From assembly GCA_903917345.1 (NCBI GenBank), contig CAIXAE010000043.1, positions 62,001 to 126,000 of the forward strand: a stretch of DNA of 64,000 nucleotides, written 5' to 3'. A program made the position numbers and the translations under genes. The first letter of the stretch is position 1; every line of letters starts with the position of its first letter. Positions 37,421 through 46,153 of this stretch are shown here, one piece after another. Origin of the DNA: an uncultured Methylococcaceae bacterium (GTDB taxonomy: Bacteria; Pseudomonadota; Gammaproteobacteria; Methylococcales; Methylomonadaceae). The notes under the pieces are model-generated. The model was not told where the DNA came from. It was given only the letters and a program-made list of their open reading frames with translations, and ran no database searches.

Positions 37421-37726
37421 TTAGATAACGCCATTCTCAACGACGGGCAGTACCCAATATTGAATGCCTGAGCCGGCAAAATCTTCTCTAAGTAGAGTAA
37501 TTAAATCCGGTAGTTTTTCAATAGAAACATAAAGCTGAAAACGAATGCGCTTTTGACGCCCCGTTACTTGCTCAGCTAACGACAAACCCTTATTAACATG
37601 ATGATGCGCATTCACCTCAAAACTACTAAAACCGTGCTCTGTTTCTAATAATAAAAGAGTATCCACCATCATTTCTTCCAAACTAGGCGGAATATTAAGC
37701 GTGACTAAATATTCTGTACCGCTCAT
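37421..37726 (-). CDS. DUF3240 small PII-like protein of heavy-metal efflux operon
   Basis: 101-aa soluble protein of the DUF3240 family, typically the last gene of heavy-metal RND operons. It has a predicted ferredoxin-like beta-alpha-beta fold of the kind shared with PII and CutA: 'EYLVTLNIPPSLEEMMVDTL', 'FSSFEVNAHHHVNKGLSLAE' with a His-rich turn, and 'RIRFQLYVSIEKLPDLITLL'. It overlaps the RND pump gene by 4 bp (ATGA). A sensing or regulatory role, perhaps binding metal through the HHH motif, is inference. Confidence 0.8.
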   Translation of the reverse strand: MSGTEYLVTLNIPPSLEEMMVDTLLLLETEHGFSSFEVNAHHHVNKGLSLAEQVTGRQKRIRFQLYVSIEKLPDLITLLREDFAGSGIQYWVLPVVENGVI

Positions 37727-40700
37727 TCCACTAACTCCTTAGGAACGCCGAACTGTTTATATAAAATGGGTAATAAAAATAAGGTTAAAAACGTAGAAGA
37801 TACTAGACCGCCAATTACCACTATCGCTAAAGGTCTTTGAATTTCGGAACCCGGGCCTGAAGCAAATAACAAAGGAATAAGTCCAAAAGCCGCAATACTC
37901 GCGGTCATTAAGACAGGTCTTAAGCGTCGAGAAGACCCTAATGTCACCACTTTTAACATATCCATGCCAGTGGCTTTTAATTGATTAAAGTAACTCACCA
38001 TCACCACGCCGTTTAACACCGCAATACCTAATAAAGCAATAAACCCGACTGAAGCTGGCACCGATAAATATTCACCTGATATCCATAAACCAAATACCCC
38101 GCCGACCATGGCTAATGGAATATTAGATAAAACGAGCGTTGCTTGACGCACAGAGCCAAATGTTGAGAACAATAACAAAAAGATCAATCCTAATGCGACC
38201 GGTACAACGATAGATAAAGTGGCTGCCGCCCGTTGTTGATTTTCAAACTGCCCACCAAATTCAACGGTATAACCCATAGGTAGCTTTACTTTCTCAGCCA
38301 CTGCTTTACGCGCCTCTTCTACAAACCCCACTAAATCACGATCTTGCACATTACTGCGCACAACTACAAATCGTTGACCGCGTTCCCTTCCGACTGAAAC
38401 CACTCCTTCTACTTTCTTTATTTCTGCAATCTCAGTTATCGGTATATGGTGTCCAGTCGGCAAAGCAATCTGTAAGTTGTCAAAATTAGCCATCTTACTT
38501 TTGCCTCTTAATATCAAAGGCGTGCGCTTTATACCTTCTTGAACTATGCCTAGATTTAAGCCCTCAATTTGGGTGCGCAATAAAGTTTCTACCCCTTCAA
38601 CATCCAAGCCCAATCGCCCAGCCGCCAAACGATCAATCGTCACTTGTAAAAACTGCATACCGCTATTTTGTTTAGAAAAAACATCAGTAGCGCCATCAAT
38701 ATGCTTAAGCACCTCCGCTATTTCAAGCGCTTTTTGCTCTAAGACGGCTAAATCAGGACCAAATAACTTTACCGCCACATCACCACGAGTCCCCGTTAGC
38801 ATTTCTGAAACACGCATCTCAATAGGTTGAGTAAAGCCAAAAGCAATACCCGGCGTTTGCTCCATCACTTGACGAATGTCTTCAATTAACGCCTCTTTAT
38901 TATCCATCCGCCATTGATCTTTAGGCTTTAATACTAAAAAAGTATCCGTTTCATTTAAGCCCATCGGATCCAGACCTAACTCATCAGAACCCACCCTCGA
39001 TACCACTGTTTCAATCTCAGGTATATGTTTAAGCAGATTTTTTTGCACTTGCCCATCTAAAGCAACCGACTGATCCAAAGTAATTGAAGGCAGCTTTTCT
39101 AACTGCACAATAATATCGCCTTCATCCATCGTCGGCATAAACGTACTGCCAATCCGAGTAAATACTAAGATCGTTATAATGAATAAAACAGCGACACCGA
39201 CAAAAAGTTTCTTACTGTTTTCTAAACAAATTAACAAAAGAGGCTGATAAAGTTTTTGTAACTGCCGTGGTAACCATGGTTCTTCATGTGAAACTTCTTT
39301 TAATAAATAAGAAGCAATAACCGGAATTGCAGTAAGAGACAGCACTAAAGAAGCACTCAGTGCAAAAACAATAGTTAACGCTACTGGTGTAAATAACTTA
39401 CCTTCCAAACCTTGCAATGTAAGCAAAGGTAGAAAAACGATAATAATAATTAAAATACCTGAAGTCACAGACCCAGCTACTTCAGAAGTAGCTCGATATA
39501 TCATGTGCAATCTGGGTAAGCGCTTCGCCTTTTCAACATGCGCTAAATGTGTGATTAAGTTTTCAACCACCACCACCGCCGCATCGACCAGCATACCAAT
39601 TGCAATAGCTAAACCACCTAAACTCATCAGATTAGCTGACATACCCATGAAATGCATCATGATAAAAGTAAATAATGCTGCTAAAGGCAACGCTAACGCG
39701 ACAACAACTGCCGCTCTAATATTACCCAAAAATAACATAAGCAAAATAACAACCAGTACGATAGCCTCCAATAAAGCGTGCAACACGGTATCAACCGCTT
39801 TATCAACTAAATTACCCCGATTATAAAAAACTTTAGCCTGTACACCTTTAGGAAATCCTTGACTAATTTGGGCAAGTTTTTGCTCTATTCCCCCAATAGT
39901 TTGCCTCGCATTAGCGCCACGTAAACTTAAGACTAAGCCATTAACGGCTTCACCATGCCCATCTTTACTGACGGCCCCGTAACGCGTTAATGCGCCTATT
40001 TTAACTTCAGCGACATCGCCCACTGTAATGGGCGCTCCACTTTGATTCTCGACGACAATACTACTGACATCTACCAAGTTTTTAATACGGCCTTCGGCTC
40101 TTATAATTAAAGCCTCTTCGCCATCACTCATGCGCCCTGCGCCATCATTTCGATTATTATTTTGCAAAGCCTGCATCAGTTTATTGATACCAATTCCGCG
40201 CGCTGCTAAACGCGTATTATCAGGCACTACTTCGAAGCTTCTAACCAAACCACCCAAAGAATTAACGTCTGCTACGCCTGGCACCGTTCTTAAAGCAGGC
40301 CGAATAACCCAATCTAGTAAATCACGACGCTCCATCAAAGTTAAGTCGCCACCCTCAATGGTAAACATAAACATTTCACCTAAAGGCGTCGTCATTGGCG
40401 CAATGCCGCCTTCTACACCCGTTGGTAAATTAGCCCACATACCATTTAAGCGTTCAGCCACTTGTTGACGCGCCCAATAAATATCAGTGCCTTCTTTAAA
40501 ATCGACCGTAATATCGGTTAAAGCATATTTAGCAATAGATCTCAACATCACTTGATGAGGAATGCCCAATAATTCCACTTCTATACGTGCAGTAATACGA
40601 GCCTCCACTTCTTCAGGCGTCATACCAGGCGCTTTTACAATGACTTTTACTTGAGTAGGAGACACTTCTGGAAAGGCATCAATGGGAATATTTTTAAACG

Positions 40701-40785
40701 CTAAATAACCGCCTCCACACAACAACAAAACGACTATCATAATCAATAGTCGCTGACTCAGCGCAAAGCGAATCAGGCTCGTCAT
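37723..40785 (-). CDS. Heavy-metal RND efflux pump, CusA/CzcA family
   Basis: Inner-membrane proton-driven pump of a tripartite metal exporter. I start it at the ATG at 40785 ('MTSLIRFALSQRLLIMI'), which shares one base with the upstream adaptor stop (TAATG); the frame runs on to 40812. The 1020-aa protein has two copies of the RND fold with 12 helices and two periplasmic porter domains. The helix-4 motif is 'AIGMLVDAAVVVVEN', nearer CusA (AIG...DA) than the DFG type of CzcA. The transported metal cannot be fixed from this. Confidence 0.93.
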   Translation of the reverse strand: MTSLIRFALSQRLLIMIVVLLLCGGGYLAFKNIPIDAFPEVSPTQVKVIVKAPGMTPEEVEARITARIEVELLGIPHQVMLRSIAKYALTDITVDFKEGTDIYWARQQVAERLNGMWANLPTGVEGGIAPMTTPLGEMFMFTIEGGDLTLMERRDLLDWVIRPALRTVPGVADVNSLGGLVRSFEVVPDNTRLAARGIGINKLMQALQNNNRNDGAGRMSDGEEALIIRAEGRIKNLVDVSSIVVENQSGAPITVGDVAEVKIGALTRYGAVSKDGHGEAVNGLVLSLRGANARQTIGGIEQKLAQISQGFPKGVQAKVFYNRGNLVDKAVDTVLHALLEAIVLVVILLMLFLGNIRAAVVVALALPLAALFTFIMMHFMGMSANLMSLGGLAIAIGMLVDAAVVVVENLITHLAHVEKAKRLPRLHMIYRATSEVAGSVTSGILIIIIVFLPLLTLQGLEGKLFTPVALTIVFALSASLVLSLTAIPVIASYLLKEVSHEEPWLPRQLQKLYQPLLLICLENSKKLFVGVAVLFIITILVFTRIGSTFMPTMDEGDIIVQLEKLPSITLDQSVALDGQVQKNLLKHIPEIETVVSRVGSDELGLDPMGLNETDTFLVLKPKDQWRMDNKEALIEDIRQVMEQTPGIAFGFTQPIEMRVSEMLTGTRGDVAVKLFGPDLAVLEQKALEIAEVLKHIDGATDVFSKQNSGMQFLQVTIDRLAAGRLGLDVEGVETLLRTQIEGLNLGIVQEGIKRTPLILRGKSKMANFDNLQIALPTGHHIPITEIAEIKKVEGVVSVGRERGQRFVVVRSNVQDRDLVGFVEEARKAVAEKVKLPMGYTVEFGGQFENQQRAAATLSIVVPVALGLIFLLLFSTFGSVRQATLVLSNIPLAMVGGVFGLWISGEYLSVPASVGFIALLGIAVLNGVVMVSYFNQLKATGMDMLKVVTLGSSRRLRPVLMTASIAAFGLIPLLFASGPGSEIQRPLAIVVIGGLVSSTFLTLFLLPILYKQFGVPKELVE

Positions 40786-41882
40786 TATTCCCCGCTCCCC
40801 AAGCCTAACCATTGCGCCTTTAAGGCTACAGCACCTTTAATGGCTAACGTCTGATCATCAGTGAAATTACCGGTAATAATAGAATCATCTCCTTGTTTAC
40901 CTAACACAGTAATAGGAGTAACCGTAAATCCAGCCGCATTACGCACAAACACAAAGACCTTACCTTCATGTTGAGCAATAGCCGTATTAGGCACTTTGAA
41001 AGCTTTTGTCTTTAGACGCTCAATAATCTGCGTATTGATCGTTTGACCAGCACGCACTTCAACTTGTTTACCGCGTATTTTCGCCTTAACTTGCAAGGTT
41101 TGATTATCAGGATTCACACTTTGGCCAATTAACATGACCTCAGCAGAGGTATTAGTCTCATCTATTAAAACATCATCTCCAGCCTTAATACGCCCAATCC
41201 GTTCATGAGGAATATTAAGCTCTAACCACAACTCATCTAAAGTCGCTATTTTAAATAATGGTGCTTGTAAGCTAACCCGCTCACCCAGTTTCACCATACG
41301 ATCTAATACAACACCCGCAATAGGTGCACGAATATTGAGTTGACCACTTAACTGATGAGATTTAGCCAGTTGATCAATTTCAGATGCAGTCATCCCAGAA
41401 ATCTCAAGCAACTGTTTCAACTCATTCGACTCAAACACCAACGTATTATATTGACTACTCGTTTCTTGCCAGCGCCGATCCGCAATGACCCCTTCAGCAA
41501 TTAATTTTTTATCACGCTCATAAGCCAATAAATTAAGTTGCACCTCATTCAGGGCTTTTAAATAAAGTCGTTGAGTGGCTAATAATTCAGGACTATTAAT
41601 TTCCGCCAATACTTGGCCTTTTTTAACCGAATCACCTGTAGAGGCGTTTAATTTTGCAATTAAACCCGCCTGCGAAGCACTGACACTGTATTCATTCGCT
41701 GCAGGGATAACGACTTTAGCGGGTGCATTTAATACTGTAAATTGCTTAGCTATTTCAGCCGAGCCCAGACTAACACCGAGGTTATTCAATTGTTCTTGAG
41801 AAAGTTGCACCGTATCTTCAGCATAAGATTGAGCCATATTAAGCATCAACAGGAAACCTAAAAACTTTAATAATCCTCTCAT
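40785..41882 (-). CDS. RND periplasmic adaptor, CusB/HlyD family
   Basis: Membrane-fusion protein linking pump and outer-membrane channel. The 365-aa precursor has a signal peptide ('FLGFLLMLNMAQSYAED') and a barrel-sandwich domain ('AGLIAKLNASTGDSVKKGQ', closing 'LNIRAPIAGVVLDRMVKLGE'). An alpha-hairpin (about 110-165), a beta-barrel ('LWLELNIPHERIGRIKAGD') and a membrane-proximal domain complete it. The His/Met-rich N-terminal metal-binding stretch of some CusB proteins is absent. ATGA overlap with the channel gene upstream. Confidence 0.92.
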   Translation of the reverse strand: MRGLLKFLGFLLMLNMAQSYAEDTVQLSQEQLNNLGVSLGSAEIAKQFTVLNAPAKVVIPAANEYSVSASQAGLIAKLNASTGDSVKKGQVLAEINSPELLATQRLYLKALNEVQLNLLAYERDKKLIAEGVIADRRWQETSSQYNTLVFESNELKQLLEISGMTASEIDQLAKSHQLSGQLNIRAPIAGVVLDRMVKLGERVSLQAPLFKIATLDELWLELNIPHERIGRIKAGDDVLIDETNTSAEVMLIGQSVNPDNQTLQVKAKIRGKQVEVRAGQTINTQIIERLKTKAFKVPNTAIAQHEGKVFVFVRNAAGFTVTPITVLGKQGDDSIITGNFTDDQTLAIKGAVALKAQWLGLGSGE

Positions 41883-43210
41883 GGCATAACCCCAACCGCT
41901 TGATTATAGAGAGCCTTATCTCGCCGCATCATTACGACACGTTCTTTAGCCGTCAAAATCGCCTGTTGTGTTCTAGACTGGATTTTTAATAAATCCATCA
42001 AACCTATTTCACCCACTGAAAAAGCTAATTCTGTCATTTTTAACAACTCTTCAGAAACCTTTCGCTGTTCATTTGCGTTGTCTAATTCAACCTTATTAAT
42101 TTCCAAATTATGTTCTGCCTCATGGTGTGTTTGTTCTAAATTGCGATTCAACAGCTCTCGCTCTGCTATGAGTTTATTTAACTCCACATTAATCGCTGCG
42201 ATATGAGGTTGGAGATGAGCACTTCCCCCAAAAGGTACGCTCACACCCACATTAAAAAACTCTGCTTTATTACTACGATAATCATTACCTTCATCACTTA
42301 ATAGACCCGCCACCACATTTGTTTGTCCCGATCCAATCGCTTTAGTAGCCGCTAACTCGGCTTGTTTGCGTTCAATTTCACTATTCATTGCAATCAAACT
42401 AGGGTGATTTTGTCCCAATTCTTTTAATGCCACCAATGGCTCTTCATAACTAGCCGGCATTTTATCAAGCTGTGTAATCGTTATATACCGCTTACGAGCA
42501 TGCATTAACTCCGCTTCAGCTTGGGTAAAAACAGAGCGTTTTTGTAAAAACTCTGTCTGTGCTAGTAGATCATCAGCACGAGGTAGGTCACCTGATTCAA
42601 CTCGACGCTTGATGGTCGCCAATAGTTTTTCGTAAATACCTAATTCCGCTTTAGCTTGCTCATAACGAATATTCGATAAAGCAATCGACCAAATAGCGCC
42701 TCTTACTAAACCCGCCACCCTTAATTTAACATCCGCAACTTGCAGATTTGCACTCGTTTCAGCCTTATTAGCCAAATTATTTTGGGCATCCCGTTGACCT
42801 AGATTCCATAAGGGCACTTGAACGTTTGCAGTGCCATAATTAAGCCTAAAAGTTGAAATTGACTGATAACCTAGACTGGCCTGCGATGAGCCTGCGGTCC
42901 AGCTCTGTCCTCTTTCAGATAAGGCAAGCGCCTCATCTTCCAAGGCAGTCAACCAAGTAGCATCAGGATATTTTTCCATGGTTAACTCAATCAGCTTTGA
43001 CAAAGTCAAACTTGAATCTGTTGCCACAGAATCAACATGAGTCACAAAAGGGGGATTAACATTTTTATCCGCCATCACGTCGCAAACAGCTATGTTAGAT
43101 ATTAGAAATAAAGCACCTAACAAACAAAAAACGTGCGCATAAAAAAAAGATAATATTTTGCTTCTAGTCATACTCAAGAAATACATTTTTAAAAACTCGA
43201 TAATTAGCAT
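41879..43210 (-). CDS. TolC-family outer-membrane channel of efflux system
   Basis: Outer-membrane factor for the CusA/CusB-like pump. The 443 aa comprise a hydrophobic signal segment (about 22-44; the true start may be Met9 or Met14), followed by the OEP repeat of helical hairpins: 'LVRGAIWSIALSNIRYEQAK', 'RRVESGDLPRADDLLAQTEF' and, in the second half, 'LAFSVGEIGLMDLLKIQSR'. First gene of the minus-strand operon, divergent from the second efflux operon. Confidence 0.88.
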   Translation of the reverse strand: MLIIEFLKMYFLSMTRSKILSFFYAHVFCLLGALFLISNIAVCDVMADKNVNPPFVTHVDSVATDSSLTLSKLIELTMEKYPDATWLTALEDEALALSERGQSWTAGSSQASLGYQSISTFRLNYGTANVQVPLWNLGQRDAQNNLANKAETSANLQVADVKLRVAGLVRGAIWSIALSNIRYEQAKAELGIYEKLLATIKRRVESGDLPRADDLLAQTEFLQKRSVFTQAEAELMHARKRYITITQLDKMPASYEEPLVALKELGQNHPSLIAMNSEIERKQAELAATKAIGSGQTNVVAGLLSDEGNDYRSNKAEFFNVGVSVPFGGSAHLQPHIAAINVELNKLIAERELLNRNLEQTHHEAEHNLEINKVELDNANEQRKVSEELLKMTELAFSVGEIGLMDLLKIQSRTQQAILTAKERVVMMRRDKALYNQAVGVMP

Positions 43211-43592
43211 TAGGAATAGACTTCTGCATTTGAAATCATGGTTATGATGAATATATCAAGAAATTGCAACTAGTTATCGAATAAATGACAACATCAAATA
43301 TTGAAACGACATTATAATCTCGCCCAAAATAGATTTTTTAATTAATTATCAAAAGGTAATGGTTATAAAAAACCTAATATAGGTTTATTTAAACCATTTA
43401 TTACATAATAAAAGAGAAACAATAAAACATCCTAAAGCTAATGCCATGAATAACCACTCAATTTAAATACTGGCATGAAACTAGCTTAAAGCTTTCTGTA
43501 ACAAATTTCTAGCATTACCCAAAGCAAAATATCATTATCAATTTAACTTATCACCTTAACCGACTTTACTTTTTTGCCTATCGTTTACAATC
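43211..43592. other. 382-bp divergent spacer between two efflux operons
   Basis: Very AT-rich region that must contain the promoters of both operons. It includes the phased half-site array at 43361-43395 listed separately. No regulator gene, small open frame with a Shine-Dalgarno, or RNA gene was recognised here. Confidence 0.6.
43361..43395. promoter_or_regulatory. Phased GGTT/AACC half-sites, candidate metal-regulator operator
   Basis: Four alternating half-sites: GGTT at 43361, AACC at 43371, GGTT at 43382 and AACC at 43392, spaced 10, 11 and 10 bp. The central pair forms a perfect dyad, AAACCTA-ATA-TAGGTTT (43370-43386), and the next an overlapping one, GGTTTA-TT-TAAACC (43382-43395). 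Regular helical spacing in a divergent metal-efflux spacer suggests a binding site for a dimeric repressor or activator; this is unproven. Confidence 0.5.
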
Positions 43593-44924
43593 ATGCGACA
43601 TACAACAATCAGAACAACAGTCACAAAATTACTGATAGGTTTTCTTTTATTAAGCCCTCAAGTCCAAGCCCAATCAGTTTCGCTTGATGAAGTCATCTCA
43701 ATTTTCTACCAACGAAACCTAGACCTTATTGCTGCACGATACAACATAGACCAATCGTTTGCAGATGCCATAGTCGCTTCAGCCATACCCAATCCGACAG
43801 TCAGTTTTCAATTAGGTGAACTTAGTGGATCGAACCTAAACAAAGGGGCTAGTGCGACGGGTTGTAACCATAGTGCTAATGTATCTTGTGGTCCAGCAGA
43901 ATACTATACTTTCAGTCAATTAATTGAAGTCGCAGGAAAGCGAGGACTTCGCATGGAAAGCAGTACCTTTGCTACCCAAGCAGCAGAAAATGATTTTCGT
44001 GATGCTGTGCGCATCTTCACTCATATAGTCAGAAACAGTTATTATCAATTACTGCAAGCGCAAAAATATCGAGACCTTACTCAAGAAATTGTTGATCATT
44101 ATCAAACGATAACCGCCGCAAACAAACTGCGTTTAAACAGTGGCGATATATCAGAATCAGACTTTCTAAGAGTCAAGATGGAAAGTATTCGCGCCGAATC
44201 AGATTTAGATAATGCTCAATCAGCAGTCACCAGCGCACAAGCAGATTTAGCTGTCATACTTCGTTGGCCAGAAAAAACTCTTCAGTTTGAGGCGCAAGAA
44301 CAATGGCCAGATGCTAAAGACCTCACCTTAGATCTAAACAAAGAGGCGTTAACCAACAAGGCACTGCAACAAAGACCCGACTTACAAGCTGATAAATTGC
44401 GGGCTGATCAAGCGGATAAACTATTAGATCTAGCTCAACGCCTTAAATACCCTGATGTAACTGTCACAGGGGGCTATGCTAGAGACCCCAGTAATAATGC
44501 ACTCGACTCTGGCTTTGTTGGTTTAAGCGTGCCTTTACCGGTATTTTATCAATACAAGGGTGAGGCCGATAAAGCCCAAGTTAATCTTAATCAAAATAAA
44601 CTAAAAGCCGAACAAACAGAACTCAGTATTCGAAACGATGTGGTTAGCGCTTTAGCTACATGGAACAGTACCGACAAAATTGTACAGCGTTTTAAAAAAG
44701 AGTTATTAACCGACGCCCTCTCAGTTAGAAATAGTTCAGAACTTGCCTACAATAAAGGCGCTAATAGCGTATTAGATTTTATAGAAGCCCAACGTAGCTA
44801 CAAAAATATTATGCATGACTATTATGCTGCAGAAATTAACAGGGCCAATGCTTATTATGATTTAAAAAAATCTTTAGGCACTGAAAACATGCCCGAGGCA
44901 TCCTCAAACAGCACCCCTCATTAA
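43593..44924 (+). CDS. TolC-family outer-membrane channel, CzcC-like
   Basis: Outer-membrane factor of the second metal exporter. The 443 aa include a clear signal peptide ('LLIGFLLLSPQVQAQ', cleavage A-Q-A). OEP hairpin domains follow, with 'YYTFSQLIEVAGKRGLR', 'LRLNSGDISESDFLRVKMES', 'RPDLQADKLRADQADKLLDL' and, near the end, 'NKGANSVLDFIEAQRSYKNI'. Two cysteines in a loop near residues 91 and 99 may form a disulfide. It leads a channel-adaptor-pump-PII run. Similar size but low similarity to the channel of the divergent operon. Confidence 0.88.
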   Translation: MRHTTIRTTVTKLLIGFLLLSPQVQAQSVSLDEVISIFYQRNLDLIAARYNIDQSFADAIVASAIPNPTVSFQLGELSGSNLNKGASATGCNHSANVSCGPAEYYTFSQLIEVAGKRGLRMESSTFATQAAENDFRDAVRIFTHIVRNSYYQLLQAQKYRDLTQEIVDHYQTITAANKLRLNSGDISESDFLRVKMESIRAESDLDNAQSAVTSAQADLAVILRWPEKTLQFEAQEQWPDAKDLTLDLNKEALTNKALQQRPDLQADKLRADQADKLLDLAQRLKYPDVTVTGGYARDPSNNALDSGFVGLSVPLPVFYQYKGEADKAQVNLNQNKLKAEQTELSIRNDVVSALATWNSTDKIVQRFKKELLTDALSVRNSSELAYNKGANSVLDFIEAQRSYKNIMHDYYAAEINRANAYYDLKKSLGTENMPEASSNSTPH

Positions 44925-44965
44925 TGCTGGCCACCTAAGAAGCCAAACGCAAACACATTATATAA

Positions 44966-46132
44966 ATGGATAAAATGATGCATTCCGATATCAGAAAAAA
45001 ACTTACCTATTGCCTGCTCTTATCGATAGCCTTATTAACGGCATGTTCAGAATCTACTGACAAAAAACCAGCGGTACTAGCCACACCAAGAATACCTGGC
45101 ATGGTCCAATTAGCATCAGATTCTCCTAAGAAGGCCTATATTAAGACGACTAAACTGAACTTAACGCAACACCCTTTAATGGAGCCACTCACTGGCAAAA
45201 TTACCTATAATGAAAATGTCACCTCTAGAATAAGTTCACCTGTTGCAGGACGCGTTGTTTCCTCGCCTCTTCCCTTAGGTTCTATAATTGAAACAGGCGC
45301 GAACTTACTCGAACTCGACAGCCCTGACGTTGCCAACGCTGAATCAGATTTTGCAAAAGCACAAGCCGATTTAATCTTAGCGAAGAAAAACCATATTCGA
45401 CAACAAGAGCTTTTTGCTGGCAAAGCTACTTCTCAAAAAGAATTAGAACGCTCTCAAGATGACTTTAACGCCGCAAACAGTGAAGTAGAGCGCGCTAAAG
45501 ATCGTTTGAAAAACTTACATATAGATGCCAATCAAAACGACGGTCGCTTTAAATTAAGATCACCCATTTCAGGCATTATCGTTGAAAAAGATGTAACGCT
45601 AGGGTTTGAAGTTCGTCCAGACAGAGAAACACCATTATTTGTCGTCTCAGACACTAAAAAATTGACCCTGCAACTAGCTATTTTTGAAGTTAACCTAAGC
45701 AAAATTAAAGTGGGGCAAGCCTTATCAATCACTGTTCCTGCTTATCCAAACAAGTCTTTCCCAGCTACGGTCAAATATATCGGCCAAATATTAGATGAAA
45801 AAACCCGATCAATCCAGGTGCGTTGTGACTTACCTAATTCAGAAGGATTATTATTACCTGGCATGTATGCCACGATTAATGTGAATAGTGACCCTACTGA
45901 TAAAGCCATCGTAATACCATTAACCGCTGTATTTACTGAAGGGGATTCCGATTACGTCTTTATTGCTTTAGATGAAAACAATTACCAACAACGTGAAGTT
46001 GACATCAACTTACGCTTAAAAGATAAAGCCATCGTCAGTCAAGGTCTACAAGAAAATGAGCTTTTAGTTTCAGAAGGCGCCTTAACCTTACGTTCTGAAG
46101 AAGAAATCGAACCTAGTAACGAAAAACAATAG
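44966..46132 (+). CDS. RND adaptor lipoprotein, CzcB-like
   Basis: Periplasmic adaptor of the second exporter. The 388-aa precursor has a lipoprotein signal with lipobox 'LLTAC' (Cys near residue 28), so it is probably anchored by acylation. Barrel-sandwich halves 'ISSPVAGRVVSSPLPLGS' and 'KLRSPISGIIVEKDVTLG' flank a coiled hairpin (about 120-180), followed by 'LTLQLAIFEVNLSKIKVGQ' and the C-terminal domain. Start at the first of three nearby ATGs; the fourth and fifth codons are also Met. It lies 41 bp after the channel and 21 bp before the pump. Confidence 0.9.
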   Translation: MDKMMHSDIRKKLTYCLLLSIALLTACSESTDKKPAVLATPRIPGMVQLASDSPKKAYIKTTKLNLTQHPLMEPLTGKITYNENVTSRISSPVAGRVVSSPLPLGSIIETGANLLELDSPDVANAESDFAKAQADLILAKKNHIRQQELFAGKATSQKELERSQDDFNAANSEVERAKDRLKNLHIDANQNDGRFKLRSPISGIIVEKDVTLGFEVRPDRETPLFVVSDTKKLTLQLAIFEVNLSKIKVGQALSITVPAYPNKSFPATVKYIGQILDEKTRSIQVRCDLPNSEGLLLPGMYATINVNSDPTDKAIVIPLTAVFTEGDSDYVFIALDENNYQQREVDINLRLKDKAIVSQGLQENELLVSEGALTLRSEEEIEPSNEKQ

Positions 46133-46153
46133 CGCTTCATAGAGAAATTAAAA

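Noticed and set aside
39503-39826. 107-codon plus-strand frame inside the RND pump gene
   Set aside because: Low-complexity Ser/Thr/Ala/Lys composition typical of antisense to a hydrophobic coding region.
43211-43592. Metal-responsive MerR/ArsR regulator gene between the efflux operons
   Set aside because: No open frame with a helix-turn-helix is present in this spacer or directly flanking the operons.
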